From Phanerochaete sordida (Eukaryota; Basidiomycota; Agaricomycetes; Polyporales; Phanerochaetaceae), in NCBI GenBank assembly GCA_019973155.2, contig BPQB01000042.1:186001-250000 (forward strand): a DNA stretch of 64,000 nucleotides. The letters run 5' to 3'. Numbering within the stretch: position 1 is the first letter of the stretch; each line of letters starts with the position of its first letter. Position numbers and translations under genes: made by a program. Shown here one piece after another: positions 33,282 through 44,908 of the stretch. A model generated the notes under the pieces. It was not told the DNA's origin, did not search any database, and saw only the letters and a program-made list of their open reading frames with translations.

Positions 33282-34117
33282 TCACTCGGTATGTTAACTG
33301 ACATCTCTGACGATCTGCGTACTCACTGTCCTCGTAGTGCTGCTTATTTAAATACGCTGCCATTCTTTCCTGCACAATATACCGGCTCTTGCTTAATTTT
33401 AGATGCCTTGCTCAGCATACCCCTGCACGAACATTCTTGACGCCCTGGGAATTCGCGCGTGTCATTCGAGTGGTCAAGCTCGACACACTCGCGGCTCTGT
33501 CAGGAAGCAACGCGACCAATGTGCTCCCGATGGAAAGTAGCATAAAGGTAACGTTAACCCACGTTCTGCTAAGGCATGGCACTGACGATACCGGGGCGAC
33601 TGTGCAGATTTTCGTACACATATCCTTGCATCCGATGCCTCTCGCGCTGAGGGTGTACCGTGTCTTTTCTATAGCGAAGAAAGCGGCTGCAAGCAGCCGT
33701 TCCTCCGAAATGTGCCCGCGCTGTCACTTTGTCTAAGAGGATCTGCGGGAGTTCGAGCTGATAAACGATAGGGCTCTTGTCGAGATTGAATCGTCTGGGC
33801 GTGGCTCGCCAGCCTGGCTCAGCCTCGTGTGGAGAAGAAGTTAGAGGCGGAACCATGTGAGTCGGCGATTACTATGCTCGCAACACAGTGATAGGTGCTA
33901 AGATGGCAGACAGCTTTGTCCCGGTACATAACAGTCACAGATTCTGCAGCTCAGTACGCTTCCTGCGAAGACGTCGGGGCAGGACCGGAACGGTTCATCA
34001 ACTCTCCAGAGCGCCTTCATATCGTTATCTTCTGTGAACTGAATTTCATGCTCAGCGCCGGAGAGGATTGCGCCGTACCATCTGCCATGAATGTCCGGAA
34101 GAGTGAATGCCGTAAAT
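33282..34117. other. Unassigned stretch downstream of the SDR-like gene
   Basis: Minus-strand frames at 33569-33856 and 33898-34134 read protein-like (for example WRATPRRFNLDKSPIVYQLE; DIHGRWYGAILSGAEHEIQF), but I could not join them into a gene or match them to a family. Possibly an unrecognised or decaying minus-strand gene. Confidence 0.3.
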
Positions 34118-34514
34118 TCATCGCGCCGTGGCAAGCGGGGCGCTGATTGTCGACGTCGAGCACAGCATTAAACCTTGTGGCGGGCACACCGTCGGGTCGC
34201 CCTCGATGAGCAACCCCGTGGTCTGCACAGCGCGGTGAGTAAGGGTATCTTCGTGCACGCTAGAACTGAGACTGACGATATTGTACTCCCCCGCACTAAT
34301 GAATTGTCCGGGAAAACGCCATTCGCATAGCATGATGTCCGTGCTTGGATTCCAATCCATCGAGAACAGCGCTTCGCCCTTGAGGCTATCGTTAGGGCAG
34401 TAGTCTGCGTAGCAGCTGACGACGGTGCTTGTGGCAGGCGCTGCAACCGCCACCGGAGTCGGGACTGCGGTCGCAGTGTACGCGGCAAGGAGGATTGTGA
34501 GAGTGAGCAACATC
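34118..34514 (-). CDS. Small secreted cysteine-containing protein, unknown
   Basis: Begins MLLTLTILLAAYTATAVPTP, a clear signal peptide; the ATG sits 39 nt after a TATA box. The mature part contains VVSCYADYCPNDSLKGEAL, IMLCEWRFPGQFISAGEY, then GDPTVCPPQGLMLCSTST. It reads as one frame of ~130 codons to a TGA at 34118. A 3' intron within the HEDTLTHRAVQ stretch is possible. Small Cys-containing secreted proteins of this size are common in agaricomycetes and are usually of unknown role. Confidence 0.5.
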
Positions 34515-35338
34515 TCTGGCAAGTTATCGTTCGCTCTTCAGTGAACTGTACTTTTATATGTGTTGTCGTTATCTAGGTCAAGACGAGACTGTACCTGAAC
34601 ATCTATCGCTGTCAGTAAGGACTGTCGCGATAGGCGCGCCACGAAGTTGGCGCGAGGTTCCGCCTCCACCGACTTCCTGCAATGCTGAACGAGGCCGGCC
34701 TATACACGCCGGGACCGCCTGTTGTTGTCGGGCATGATTACGCTACTTCTGCTACCGACACAAGGACACTCCGCGGCTGGCACAAGCTCATGTCGATCAC
34801 GAGGCTCAGCCCGACTCGGAGGCGTTTGCACATAATTCATACCGGTCACTTACCTGTCCTCTGCCCGTTTCATGAACGCAACATACTTGCCACTCTCTTA
34901 GTAGCGGTTGGCTAACTTTCTAAGGCTGTGGTACAGTAGTGGTAGTGGGTGCCCGGAGGCTGTACAAGCGGTGCACGCTAAACGACCAATAGTCGAACGG
35001 CTCCGGTAATGACTTCATTGCTAGACCGCCCTCTGCCTTTCGCAGATCCCGCATCATCGATGCCACTGCATTTCGCGCACGATGCTCGCATGCAATAGCG
35101 TTTGCATGTTTCGTAGGCGGTTATGCAGTTCGTGCGCTACGGTCAATGATGCTCGCTGTAAGCTCGCTTCCCATCTTCGCTTGGCAGACGGTGCGCGCAG
35201 TCCGTTGTCGCCCGATTGTGACGGCGAGGCTTAAGCGCACCGCCTCTCTTCCCAGGTCATATAACGCACAGGACCGTAGGGGCCCCTGCATCTCTTCCCG
35301 CCTTCCGCGACCTCCAGCCCACCTTTCAGCCCAGCACG
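34515..35338. other. Intergenic region between divergent secreted-protein and MARVEL-like genes
   Basis: No gene recognised; contains the minus-strand TATA box listed above. Confidence 0.35.
34554..34559 (-). promoter_or_regulatory. TATA box of the small secreted protein gene
   Basis: TATAAA on the minus strand, 39 nt upstream of the ATG. Confidence 0.5.
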
Positions 35339-36074
35339 ATGAGCGACGGATCAAGCTTCCTTTTGGCTCGTATCATCATGTTCTGTGGGTACCTTCACTC
35401 GCTCAAATGATGTGTGTTATCTAAGGCCTCCGGACAGCTCTTGTCTCTGCTGCCGACATAAGCATCCTCGGCCTCAGTGGACACATAATTGCACTTTCCG
35501 ACGCCAATGGCTACGAAGATATTGCTTTCGCTGAGCTGGCAGTATCAATATCCGTGCTGACGCTGTCAGTTCCTGCAATGTGAGTACAGGAGGCTCGTGG
35601 TCACAGGATTCTAAATGTATTTTCAGACTATTGCTACAATCCTTCAGGCGCCATGCAATTACAGTAATCACGGAAGTCTCGTGGCTAGGCAAGTCCATCG
35701 CGACCCGTGTCCATCCAGCTTGATATTGAAACGTCAGTAGGGTTCCTCTTTCTCGCATGGGTCGCGTCGGCAGGATTGTCGATGAGCTCTGCTGTATGCG
35801 ACCTTAGTTATGAGCCGCGATGGTACAAGCAAGTGTGTAAAGAGACTGGAGCTTTGGCGGGGCTCTCGTTCTTTATTGTAGCTGCTTGTAAGTGATCCTG
35901 CACTTGTTTGTCCGCAGTACACGCTAACATCTTTCAGTAATCAGCTACGTCAGTACTCTCGTGACCCTCAGCACGATCTCACGGACGCACGGATCCTCTG
36001 TGTGGAGATCAAGCGTCCCGACTGCAAAGTTCAAGCTCGCAGCTGTCCCTGTGCGCCACGAAGTATCTGTATGA
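35339..36074 (+). CDS. Small four-helix membrane protein, MARVEL-like (paralogue 2)
   Basis: Exon joins give MSDGSSFLLARIIMFC, helix 1 LRTALVSAADISILGLSGH, helix 2 AELAVSISVLTLSVPAM, RHAITVITEVSWL joined to VGFLFLAWVASAGLSMS (helix 3), CDLSYEPRWYKQVCKE, TGALAGLSFFIVAALISYVS (helix 4), and a tail ending VRHEVSV. Introns fall at the same places as in the gene at 27650-28500: in the Cys codon, after the second helix, after SWL/CWL and after the VAA/NTVA position. The third intron starts GCAAGT after TGGCTAG (near 35687) and ends in CAG, so it is a GC-AG intron. The shared WYxxC-x-E-x-GA motif supports homology. Function unknown. Confidence 0.6.
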
Positions 36075-38277
36075 TACCCTTGCCTTGTGATACACTCTAC
36101 TACCATAGTGTTTTCTGCTAATAATACAATTCCGGATAGACAATATTGTCCCCCTCGGCACTAGATTCACAGCTGTCTCCTGGCGGCTGACCAGGACATC
36201 TTCGTCGACGACCTGTGTCCCCCAGAGCTGCCATAAAAATATTCAAGACTATCAAGCAGCTACAGTCCGGCAGAGTGAGCGGCCCTGCCCCGATTTCTGA
36301 GGACGGAGCGACGCTTCAAGCTGTAAGCTTTAGGTCTTGACCACACAGCCTGGAGTACACGTTCCTCGGTCCTCGGGGTCTCCGGCGCTCACAGCGTACG
36401 GATCAGTCCCCCGGTTGCCACTCAGGCTCCTCTCCGTAGTACTCAGGTACTGCTCACAACGTGAACGACTTACACTTCGAACCCTCCTTCGCAAGCCTTG
36501 GTCTTAGTTGGAAGAACTTCTGGGGTTGTTTATGATGGACCTATGCAAGGTATCTACGGGAGGCTCGAAAAGAGCCGAAGTGGAGGCTTGTGTAATACTT
36601 AGCAGGATACTCACTAGTAGGTGCCCACACACTGCTCGATTATAAAACTAGCCAGGATCAAAGAATAGATCTGTGTACACTCTTGCACCATGCGGCTCGC
36701 TACTACGTAGTACAATTTATCCAGTGGACTCCAGCATTTATTTACCATCGAGTGTCTACAGCCTTCGAGGACCAGGATATCAGTATCCTGGCTGCTGCGG
36801 TGGTTCGCAATATCCAGTGGCGCAATATTTAGAATCTGGGAATAAGTAGCAGGAACCTCTCCATGTGACCTCTCAGAGCGTGCAAGAAAAGAGCATACGA
36901 GAATCTGCAATTCTACTTGAGAATATACTTGAGAATATGTACAAGCACGAAGCAGCTCGGATCCACTTCGGGAAGCCGCATTTCGACACCGCCGGATGGC
37001 CAGATCTTGCACGAGAGGCGTACCGAAATGATCACGGTGCACGATCGGAAGCCAGGAGCGGTTTCGCGCAGTCTTTCCTTTCATCGATGCGTCCTAAAAT
37101 AAGACCTCTGACATAACTGAACAGGCGTGGGTGTGGGAAGGCCTGACTAGGGTCTCGGTAGTGCTGATCACTCAGGGAGGGTATCACCTGGCAGCGGCAG
37201 ACAAGGGTTCGCTCAAACGCATCAAACGCATTGCCGCGGGTGCGAACTTTCGAGCGCCGCGACCCGCTCATGCCGTCGGTATGCCTTACTCTATTATTCA
37301 ATACTAAACTATGTGACAATACGCTGCGCAGGTTAGCTAGCCATGTCTACTAAGTGAGCGTTTGGGACCGGCGGCGCCGACAGCCCAGCCATCCTGCATG
37401 ACGTAGGACCCTATGCAGGCTGGGACACGGTCAGCGGCGAACACGGACCTGACAAAAGTGTGAGATACCTCTAAACTTTGCGAGGGAGGATATGGGGCAC
37501 TATTCATTGATGAAAGCTTGATACCGATTCTTGGTGAGGCGTTTGCTGTACAAATCCTCGTCAATTCTCTGCTGTGTGAGTATCTCACCCGAGCTTTTCT
37601 GCCAATTTTCCGCCACAACGTTTGGGAATCATTACTCGGAGTCTCGGAGCTCGCATTGATAGTCCGTAGCTATGGTATAAATGGGCTGGTCAGCCTTCCA
37701 CGCTGCTTTCGGGTGTATTACATTGACAAAACTGGCGCGGACATACATGCGGCAGCCGCACCTCGATGTCATCGGAACAAAGTTACCGTAACGGAAAGGG
37801 TCCTGCGTTTTCGCATGTCAGTGCTGTACAGGTCATGCGGTGTTTCATGATTCCAACTACTGATTATTTAAGCCCCAGGCTCACCTAAACCAGAGAGCAG
37901 TAGCTCAGTGAGTGCTATAGGCCCGCAAAAAATATCGGTGTGGCTAGAAGTCTCATTAAAGATGCCGGTGTGGAAGCGACATAGATACGCCCAAGGTCAA
38001 TCATCTGGCGCACGCAAACACATCTTTTGACTGACGCTGCGCAGTGCGACATCCAGATGCTCACCACTGAGCCATCCTTCTCGTACTGACAGCGGTATGG
38101 AAGCATGGAAATGCGTGGCAGCATAGGGCAGTATCCGGCAACTATCCTTTATGACAAACGACCGTACGATGCACATTGTGCTGTTTTTGCAATCCATCTG
38201 GCGCTGATAAAACATATAAGGCCTCTATGTCTCATGCGACAAGGCTAGCACCACAGATACCACCCATTCTCTCCACT
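36075..38277. other. Gene-poor 2.2-kb tract
   Basis: Lower GC than its neighbours. It holds only unremarkable open frames (for example 36614-37084 -, 37518-37850 +) with no motif, splice support or family match. Its right end holds the promoter of the orphan gene at 38278. Confidence 0.35.
38215..38220 (+). promoter_or_regulatory. TATA-like box of the orphan gene at 38278
   Basis: TATAAG, 63 nt before the ATG. Confidence 0.4.
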
Positions 38278-39345
38278 ATGGGAACCGGCCTCTTGTCCTA
38301 CGTCTATAATCATGAGACCCCAGCTGAAGCCTTGCTCTTCCATGGAGCGCACAAGGCCCTGCGGATCGAGGCTCCTGACATTGGCAGGGAGTTCACCGAC
38401 GGCATGTACATCGGGACCGGTATGTTGTGCGTAACTTGGATGATCGAGGCTTGATCTCGCCTTTCTCTCTCTTCTCTCTGGGATAGATCCTGCTGGCCTG
38501 CTGCACTTCAACGACATCGAAGATCTTGGGATCGGGCGCAAGGTCAACTACAGAATCCAAAGGAAAGTCGACGGCGGGCGCGATTATCTGTGGGTAGGGT
38601 TTTACACAGACGAGCCGGACTCGTTTCTTGCCGAGGTAAGGACCGACATTGTCCGCAACATTCTGCTTATTCTCTAACGTGCATATGCATCGATAGTTCC
38701 TGGCGCGAGACGAGGTGCGCCGAGGAGCTTGGACTGCGTGCCGGAGCTCTGACCCAGCGTCCACTGCAGCGATCCGTCGTGACGGCCATGCAGATGGACG
38801 GCCACACCGCCAGCGGCGAGTGGCAGAAGCTCGTTATGAGCACCTCAACCGCGGTCGTGGACAAGCGCACCGACCACTCGTACATCACCATCGACATCCC
38901 GGGCCTCAGCATGCAGGCGCGGATGACGGCCCCGACGGCGCTCAGGCGTGCGACATTTGGTACGTGGCAGCCGACAAAGGGGTTGATTGTGCACTCACCA
39001 GGATGCGACCGGACAGGTGCCCACGGAACGCTCTGGTTCAAGGATATCAGGAACATCACCAAGGGGATCTGTGCCAACTTCAACAGCGATCGCATGGTCT
39101 TCATGGAGAGTGACAGCAGCAGCAGGGAGTTCACGGCGTTTGTGCGTACTCTGCGCGTGGTGGTTGAAGCTTCGTACTCACACTGGGATTGATGATTTTT
39201 GACCACTCTGTGCAGTTCATTCGTAAGCTTTTCCGCAGAGCCTTCTCCCTCGTACACTCACCGCATTCAAATACCTCTAGCGTACGAGACCGATCCCATC
39301 TCGGTCGCCAACACGCACGTCATGAGCGACGTCAGATGGCAGTGA
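38278..39345 (+). CDS. Orphan protein with microexons, function unknown
   Basis: Starts MGTGLLSYVYNHETPAEALL. Joined exons read on through GMYIGTDPAGLLHFNDIEDL, YLWVGFYTDEPDSFLAE, an 18-nt microexon (FLARDE, near 38698-38715), RPLQRSVVTAMQMDGHTASG, DHSYITIDIPGLSMQARM, LWFKDIRNITKGICANF and SSREFTAF. A 7-nt microexon (near 39217-39223) then joins to the last exon, giving FIPYETDPISVANTHVMSDV and a stop at 39345. All joins keep frame and use GT-AG borders, and the introns are ~43-85 nt. No signal peptide or membrane span. I do not recognise a family; it appears soluble and beta-rich. Confidence 0.55.
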
Positions 39346-41623
39346 CGGCCAGAATCGCAGCACGGACAGAGGGCTCTGTAGCGAATGCTTGGACGGACGA
39401 TGGGGACAACGACGGCTGCTATGAATTTTGTGTAGGTTACTCGTAGACTGAATTCATCAAAAGCACCTACAGCGAGCTCCGGCGCGCGACGCCGACGACC
39501 ACCACCGCGCTACAACACATATGCAAGCTGTATGCAGCGCCACGCCGTGGCTGCACGTGCGCACGGCAGGCCACACGTTGCGCCTCGCGCGCCCGGGCCC
39601 GTCCTCGGCGTATGTCGCCGCGGGCGTCAGCAGCCGCGCGTCGCAGGGCAGCTTGCCCGAGTACACGGGCGCGCGCGAGTGTCATCGCGGCCGGCTGGCT
39701 GCGCACGCACCGCGGAGACGCGTGCGATCCGCCGGGGCGATCTGCAGGGTCGCTGGGTGTCGACAGGACGCAGTGGTGGCTGCGCGCCGCCGACATTTTG
39801 GATGGCAGGCGGGATGCATGTGCGTGCCCGCGGCGCCGCTTTGCAGGCTTCTCAGCTGGCAGGGTCTGCCCATCGGAACGCCCTCATCGAAGCCTGATAC
39901 ACTTCAGGAGGCAACATGGGCATATTCGTACAGCGATCGATTCTGTTGGCGGGACCACCAGAGGCCTTGCATGACCATGCTCGTCGCACCTTCACAGAGG
40001 CGTGCTCAAAGCACAAACGCTGATGAACCAGTCGACGCCTTCGCGCTCCATGATCCTCGTCGCGGCATGGACGTTCTCTTCGTTTTGGATGGCTGTATAT
40101 CGCGCGCTGAGCAAGGGCTCTTCGAGAGGCGCATATATGCAACCACTTACGGACAAACTAGACGCGATAAGCAGGGTCAGCGCACAAACGATGTACAATG
40201 TCTAGGACACGCACGCAAGCTGCGAAGTCCTTGTCGCTGACTACGTTGCGAATAAAGACGATATGGTCGTTGCTGTAGCTCACTCAGAAGCCCGTGTTGA
40301 CCGCGTTCAGGTCCCTCAAGAGAAGTGCCCTTGAAGCATGCGCCCGCTCCGAGTCACGATGGAACATCGCAATCCTGTGGGGCCGCACGTACAGAACTCC
40401 TGGTGCCGCGATGAGACGCGGGAATCGTCGCCTCTTCTTGAGGCCGTGGGGGAAGGGCGGGGAGGGCGTGGAGTGCGGGGAGAGAATGGCTTGGCTTGAG
40501 AGACGTAGCATTGTCTTGCTTATATGCACTGTAGTGTCAATATGGGAGACGGTGCGTCTGGATCCAGCGGGGACTGTATCGGAGTGGTCCACTGTTGAAG
40601 GACATCCCTCACCTTCGGCTACCATGCATGTCTTAGTTCATACTGTCTCTGCTTTCCATGCATTTAGGAGCTGATAAATCTGTAAGTGATCACTGATTAT
40701 TTTGGGAACTCGAAGCTTGATAGTACTTGCACGTCCAGCTTTGCTGACGCCCCGAGCTGCGATTCCGACGCAACGTAGCCAATCATAGCAGCTATATTTG
40801 ACAAAGACATGTCTGACGGAGTAGAACAAGGATGTTTTGAGCGACGAGACTGGGCGACCTTCAACGTTCAACGCGGTCCGTTTAGTCATGCGTTCAAGTT
40901 GACAGCTACTGAAGTCACGCAGGTTAGAAAAAGGGTCGAATATACACTTGGAATGGCTTGCACTCACGACGTGGCATACCGGACTGAGTGTTGTAGATAT
41001 TTATCCAGGCGTAGAACATCGAAGTTGAAAGCGAGACGCAGAGACCCTTTCTGGCAGTTCCCATCACGATTGGAGGTACCTGGGGTCCTTCCAGGGCTCC
41101 GGGACTCCGAGAGCGGCTTTCCTGACTACAACCCCGACCTCTCGGTCTTTCTCAACTTCGAGGGGCTCGCCTTTGCACTGCTAAGAGATGTACTCGGCGG
41201 CAGAGCTGCTTGCTGGACGTCAACGATAAGCACTCAGGAGCCGCTAGACGGCTCCAAATGATCATCTGCCGAGGGTACGCGCACGTCTCCGCTTACCCGC
41301 CTTCGTGACGTGCACACTGAAATCACTCCAGGAAAATTATCACGCAGTCACCCCGCAGTCCAATGCAGCTGGTTGCCGTCTCTCATCGTCATTTGCGCAC
41401 CGTCGACGGCACCGTGCGCAGGCGGCGGCTCATCGCGCCGGAGGCAAACGCTGTGCCTGGATCGCTCCGGGAAGCCACAACGGTGCCGGGAGAACGGAAG
41501 ACCCCTTTCGCTTTTCGCAGGCCTGCTGCCTTCCCTCGCTGTCACCCGCGCTGACGCGTCGCCCGGCCGCGAGGGCCATGGCCCTCTCAAAAGCTGCGGC
41601 CGCTGCGACCGCGGCGGCTGGCC
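39346..41623. other. Gene-poor 2.3-kb tract with a possible decayed minus-strand gene
   Basis: A GC-rich island at 39.5-39.85 kb is open on several frames, probably from composition. On the minus strand 40.0-40.6 kb holds protein-like pieces in sequence (RLIAAPGVLYVRPHRIAMF, ALLLRDLNAVNTGF, a stop, HIVFIRNVVSDKDFAACVRV, DIVHRLCADPAYRV), perhaps a pseudogene. A plus-strand frame at 40809-41261 (MSDGVEQGCFERRDW) is also unassigned. The right end holds the promoter of the NAPE-PLD-like gene. Confidence 0.3.
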
Positions 41624-43316
41624 ATGTCTGCCGCCCTCGGCTCCCTCCTACAAAGGCTCGCCCGCCTCGCGTCCCTTCCGTCCAGAACCCCTCGAACTAG
41701 AACCACTACACTCGCGTTTCTTCCCATGGCCTCTGCACTTGGACTCCTCGCGACGAACGTGTCCGTCTCGGAGATCCTGCCCGACTCGCAGGAGAAGGCG
41801 GACGTGCGCCCCGCGCACCACGCAAACGATGCAAAGACCAAGTTTGCAAACCCCTGGCCGTCGTTCCGGTGCGTGCCCCATGCTTGCTTTGCGTGCCGCG
41901 GCTGACCTCTCGCGCAGCGAAGTCCCGTCGTTCCGGTGGAGGGTAACTGTGCATTTTCTCGCGTGCCCCTTCGACGCTAAGCAGCATCTTCCAGATCGTC
42001 AAAGAAGCACGGGCACGGCACCCAGAGGTTCCGAAGGACCTCGAAGCCCTCGTGCACCTGCAGAAACCGAACTGGGGCGCCGGCTCTCGCCCCGAGGCGA
42101 TCAAAGCTACTTGGTTGGGGTGCGTGTGGCGCTCGCGTACCACGGACTGGGCTGATCATCGCGCCACAGGCACGCCTGCTACCTCGTAGAGTTCCCTTCG
42201 CCGGCCGAGGGCGTTCGAGGCCCCCGAGTGCTCTTCGACCCTGCGCTGTCGCATAGGTGTTCGCCGTTCACCTGGATGGGCCCCGCTCGGTTGACACGTG
42301 CGTCGCGTTCGCCTCTAGATGAGCCGTTTGCTGAATGGTGCCACAGCGGTACCATGTCCCATCGACGATATCCCTGCCGTCGACGCCATCGTTCTTTCGG
42401 TACGTAGTTGGTACCACTCGCCGGCCTCTCCGCTGACGCCTATCCTATCTGTAGCACAACCACTACGACCAGTACGCCACTTCCACTCTCTCCCTTGACC
42501 CCTCGCTAACACCACCCACAATCCAGCACCGACAGCGCCACCCTGCAGAAGCTCTTCACAAAGTACAAACCCCAGATCTTCGCGCCGCTCGGCAACGGCT
42601 GCTACTTCCAGTCGCTCGGCATCCCCGCCTCACACACACACATCCTCGACTGGTGGGACGCGCGCGCGCTCACGCTCACGCTCGCGCCCGCCCCTGACGC
42701 GCCCGGCGCCGCGACCGCGCTGCGCATCACCTGCACGCCCTGCCAGCACACCGCCGCGCGCGGCCCGTGGGACCGCGACCAGACGCTGTGGGCGTCGTGG
42801 GCCGTCGCGTCGGTGCCGCCCGCAGGGCAGGAGCCGCGCAGCGTGTGGTTCGCGGGCGACACGGGCTACCGCACGGTGTTCGCGGGCGAGGACGAGGCGG
42901 GCGTGCCCGTGTGCCCCGCCTTCCGCGAGATCGGCGCGCGCATGGGGCCCGTCGACCTCGCGCTGATTCCCATTGGGTGCGTGTTCGTTTTTGTTGAACG
43001 GGGGCGGGGCGGGGGCTGATGATGGGGGCAGCGCGTACATGCCGCGCGACCTGTTCTCGAACGTGCACAGCTCGCCGGCAGACAGCGTGCGCATCTTCCG
43101 GGACGTGCGTGCGCGCAAGGCGCTCGCGATGCACTGGGGGTACGTGCTATTTCTTGTTCTTGCGGCGAAGCAAGGCTCACGGACGGCAGGACCTGGATCT
43201 TGACGACGGAGGACATCATGGAGCCGCCGAAGCTGCTTGCGAAGGAGGCCGCGGCGCTCGGCATCCCCGAGGGTGACTTCGACGTGTGCGGCCTTGGCGA
43301 GACGCGCTTCTTTTAG
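41624..43316 (+). CDS. NAPE-PLD-like metallo-beta-lactamase-fold phospholipase
   Basis: A zinc hydrolase related to N-acyl-phosphatidylethanolamine phospholipase D, which releases N-acylethanolamines. The Arg-rich N-terminus (MSAALGSLLQRLARLASLPS) may target mitochondria. Then come KFANPWPSF, an 18-nt exon (REVPSF), SIFQIVKEARARHPEV, ATWLGHACYLVEFP, IPAVDAIVLS and the metal motif HNHYDHTD, which is split by an intron after the Asp (near 42466-42522). Further motifs: FAPLGNGCYFQSLGI, CTPCQHTAARG, VWFAGDTGYRTVF (metal Asp), DLALIPIGAYMPRD, AMHWGTWILTTEDIMEP (last His) and the end GLGETRFF. All ligand positions expected of the family are present. Its 3' end is 395 nt before the hydrolase array. 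Confidence 0.85.
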
Positions 43317-43711
43317 AGGGCCCGGTTCTGCGCGACGCGTAACCCGTCGTTATGTATACCACGCTAATTATTATACCGATGGGTACGCTCAACGTGAACA
43401 GGTTGTCGCGCGAGCTCCGACAATGGGAGGAACTAATTTTTTGAGGATCGCCCGCCCGCACGTAGTGCTAGATGGTATGCGGCGGCGTCCTCTGTGTTTT
43501 CTGTCAGAGGACCAGCTGCAGATATTCCGCGACACGAACTCGACTTCGTCATTCCTCGAGCGCTTTGATTAGCGACCCAAACTCCCACGCTGATGCGTAT
43601 CGCGTCGCCTGCGCAGCTCGTCGGGCCCGGCCTGTCTGCAGCGCTGACTCCCGGGCCGTCTGCAGCGTATAAGACGCGGCGCACCGAGCGAGCACCACCA
43701 CCACCACCGCG
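43317..43711. other. Promoter region of hydrolase 1
   Basis: Contains a block (43495-43620) clearly similar to 45505-45645 upstream of hydrolase 2 (CAGCTGCAGATATT, CGACTTCGTCATTC, GATGCGTATCGCGT shared), so the duplication includes the promoter. Confidence 0.6.
43668..43673 (+). promoter_or_regulatory. TATA box of hydrolase 1
   Basis: TATAAG, 44 nt before the ATG. Confidence 0.55.
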
Positions 43712-44908
43712 ATGGACGCCGCGAACTACCGCACGCTCACCGTCTCGCGCGGCTTCGCGTACAACGTGTACCACGCGCCCGCCGCGCCGGGCCAGCCGAC
43801 GCTGCTCCTGCTGCACGGCTTCCCGTCCACGTCGTACGACTGGCACAGACAGGTGCCCTTCTTCCAGTCGCGCGGCGTCGGCGTGGTCGCGCCGGACCTG
43901 CTCGGCGCCGGCGCGTCGGCCAAGCCGAGCGACCCGCTCGCGTTCCGCCAGAACGCCATGGCGCACGACGTCGTCGAGCTCCTCGACGCGCTCGGCCTGC
44001 ACAGGGTCGTCGGCGTCGGGCACGATTGGTGCGCTGTGTTTATCTGCGAGTTCATCGGCGCGGCTGACAAAGGGGTGCAGGGGCAGCGTGCTGCTGTCGC
44101 GCCTGTCGATGCTGCACCAGGACCGCTTCGCGGGCTGCGTGTGGCTCGGGCTTGGCTTTCTCCCGGTCGTCGTCTCGCGCGTCGAGGACAACCCCGACAA
44201 GCCGTCCGCGGGCCCGATCGTGCCCGCGTACTGGGAGTTCTTCATCCGGAAGGACGCCGGGGAGGCCATACGCCAGAACGTGCGTGCGCGAGGTGTCCGG
44301 TGGCGCAATCTAGACGCTTACCGAGGATTTTGTGTCAGGCCGACAGCTTCCTGCAGCTGGTGTACGCACAGGACCCGGCGTGCTGGTCGACGTACCTCCT
44401 GACGAAGGGGAAGACCGCCGAGCTGGTCGAGAACGGGACCTTGCTCGGCCGCGCTGACTGGCTGTCCGACGAGGTGCGTACCTTACCATCTAGAGTACAT
44501 CGCGTTCTATCTAACTCCGTCTCGATAGGAGTACGAGCAGCTGAAGCGGGACCTTGTGAGCCACGGCGTCGGCTCGTCGCTGCTGTGGTACACCTGCGAG
44601 TACAGCGGTGGCAACCGCGAGGACAACAGCCGTACGTCGTTATCTCACTTACATCTTTTTCGAAAATACCTCTGACATGGCTATGTGCAGAGATATCCAC
44701 GGACGCCTTTGAAATCAAAGTCCCAGCGCTATACGTCGGCGCGTCCAAGGACGTCGTCGCCGTCGAGTCCTTCAGCCTGCCCCTCATGCAGAAATATGCG
44801 ACGAACTTGCAGACTGCGAGTCTCCCAGCGGGGCACTGGGTGCAGGTCGAGTGCGCAGACGAGCTCAACAGCATCATCGAGAAATGGCTGTCCACGATTT
44901 CTCTGTGA
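43712..44908 (+). CDS. Alpha/beta-hydrolase, epoxide-hydrolase type, array copy 1
   Basis: Five exons. Opens MDAANYRTLTVSRGFAYNVY. The oxyanion-hole motif is LLLLHGFPSTSYDW. The nucleophile elbow GVGHDW is joined over an intron to GSVLLSRLSML, giving GHDWGS with the Asp nucleophile that separates epoxide hydrolases and dehalogenases from serine esterases. The cap region includes IVPAYWEFF and DSFLQLVYAQD with candidate epoxide-activating Tyr. The acid Asp is in LYVGASKDVVAV and the His in LPAGHWVQVE. It ends EKWLSTISL. The catalytic set is complete, so it is probably an active hydrolase of lipid or xenobiotic epoxides; the substrate is unknown. No signal peptide: cytosolic or peroxisomal. Closest relative is copy 2. 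Confidence 0.88.
   Translation: MDAANYRTLTVSRGFAYNVYHAPAAPGQPTLLLLHGFPSTSYDWHRQVPFFQSRGVGVVAPDLLGAGASAKPSDPLAFRQNAMAHDVVELLDALGLHRVVGVGHDWCAVFICEFIGAADKGVQGQRAAVAPVDAAPGPLRGLRVARAWLSPGRRLARRGQPRQAVRGPDRARVLGVLHPEGRRGGHTPERACARCPVAQSRRLPRILCQADSFLQLVYAQDPACWSTYLLTKGKTAELVENGTLLGRADWLSDEVRTLPSRVHRVLSNSVSIGVRAAEAGPCEPRRRLVAAVVHLRVQRWQPRGQQPYVVISLTSFSKIPLTWLCAEISTDAFEIKVPALYVGASKDVVAVESFSLPLMQKYATNLQTASLPAGHWVQVECADELNSIIEKWLSTISL

Noticed and set aside
38715..39113. A 132-codon Arg/Gln/His-rich frame
   Set aside because: An out-of-frame reading of the orphan gene; the other frame gives a normal composition and joins with all exons.
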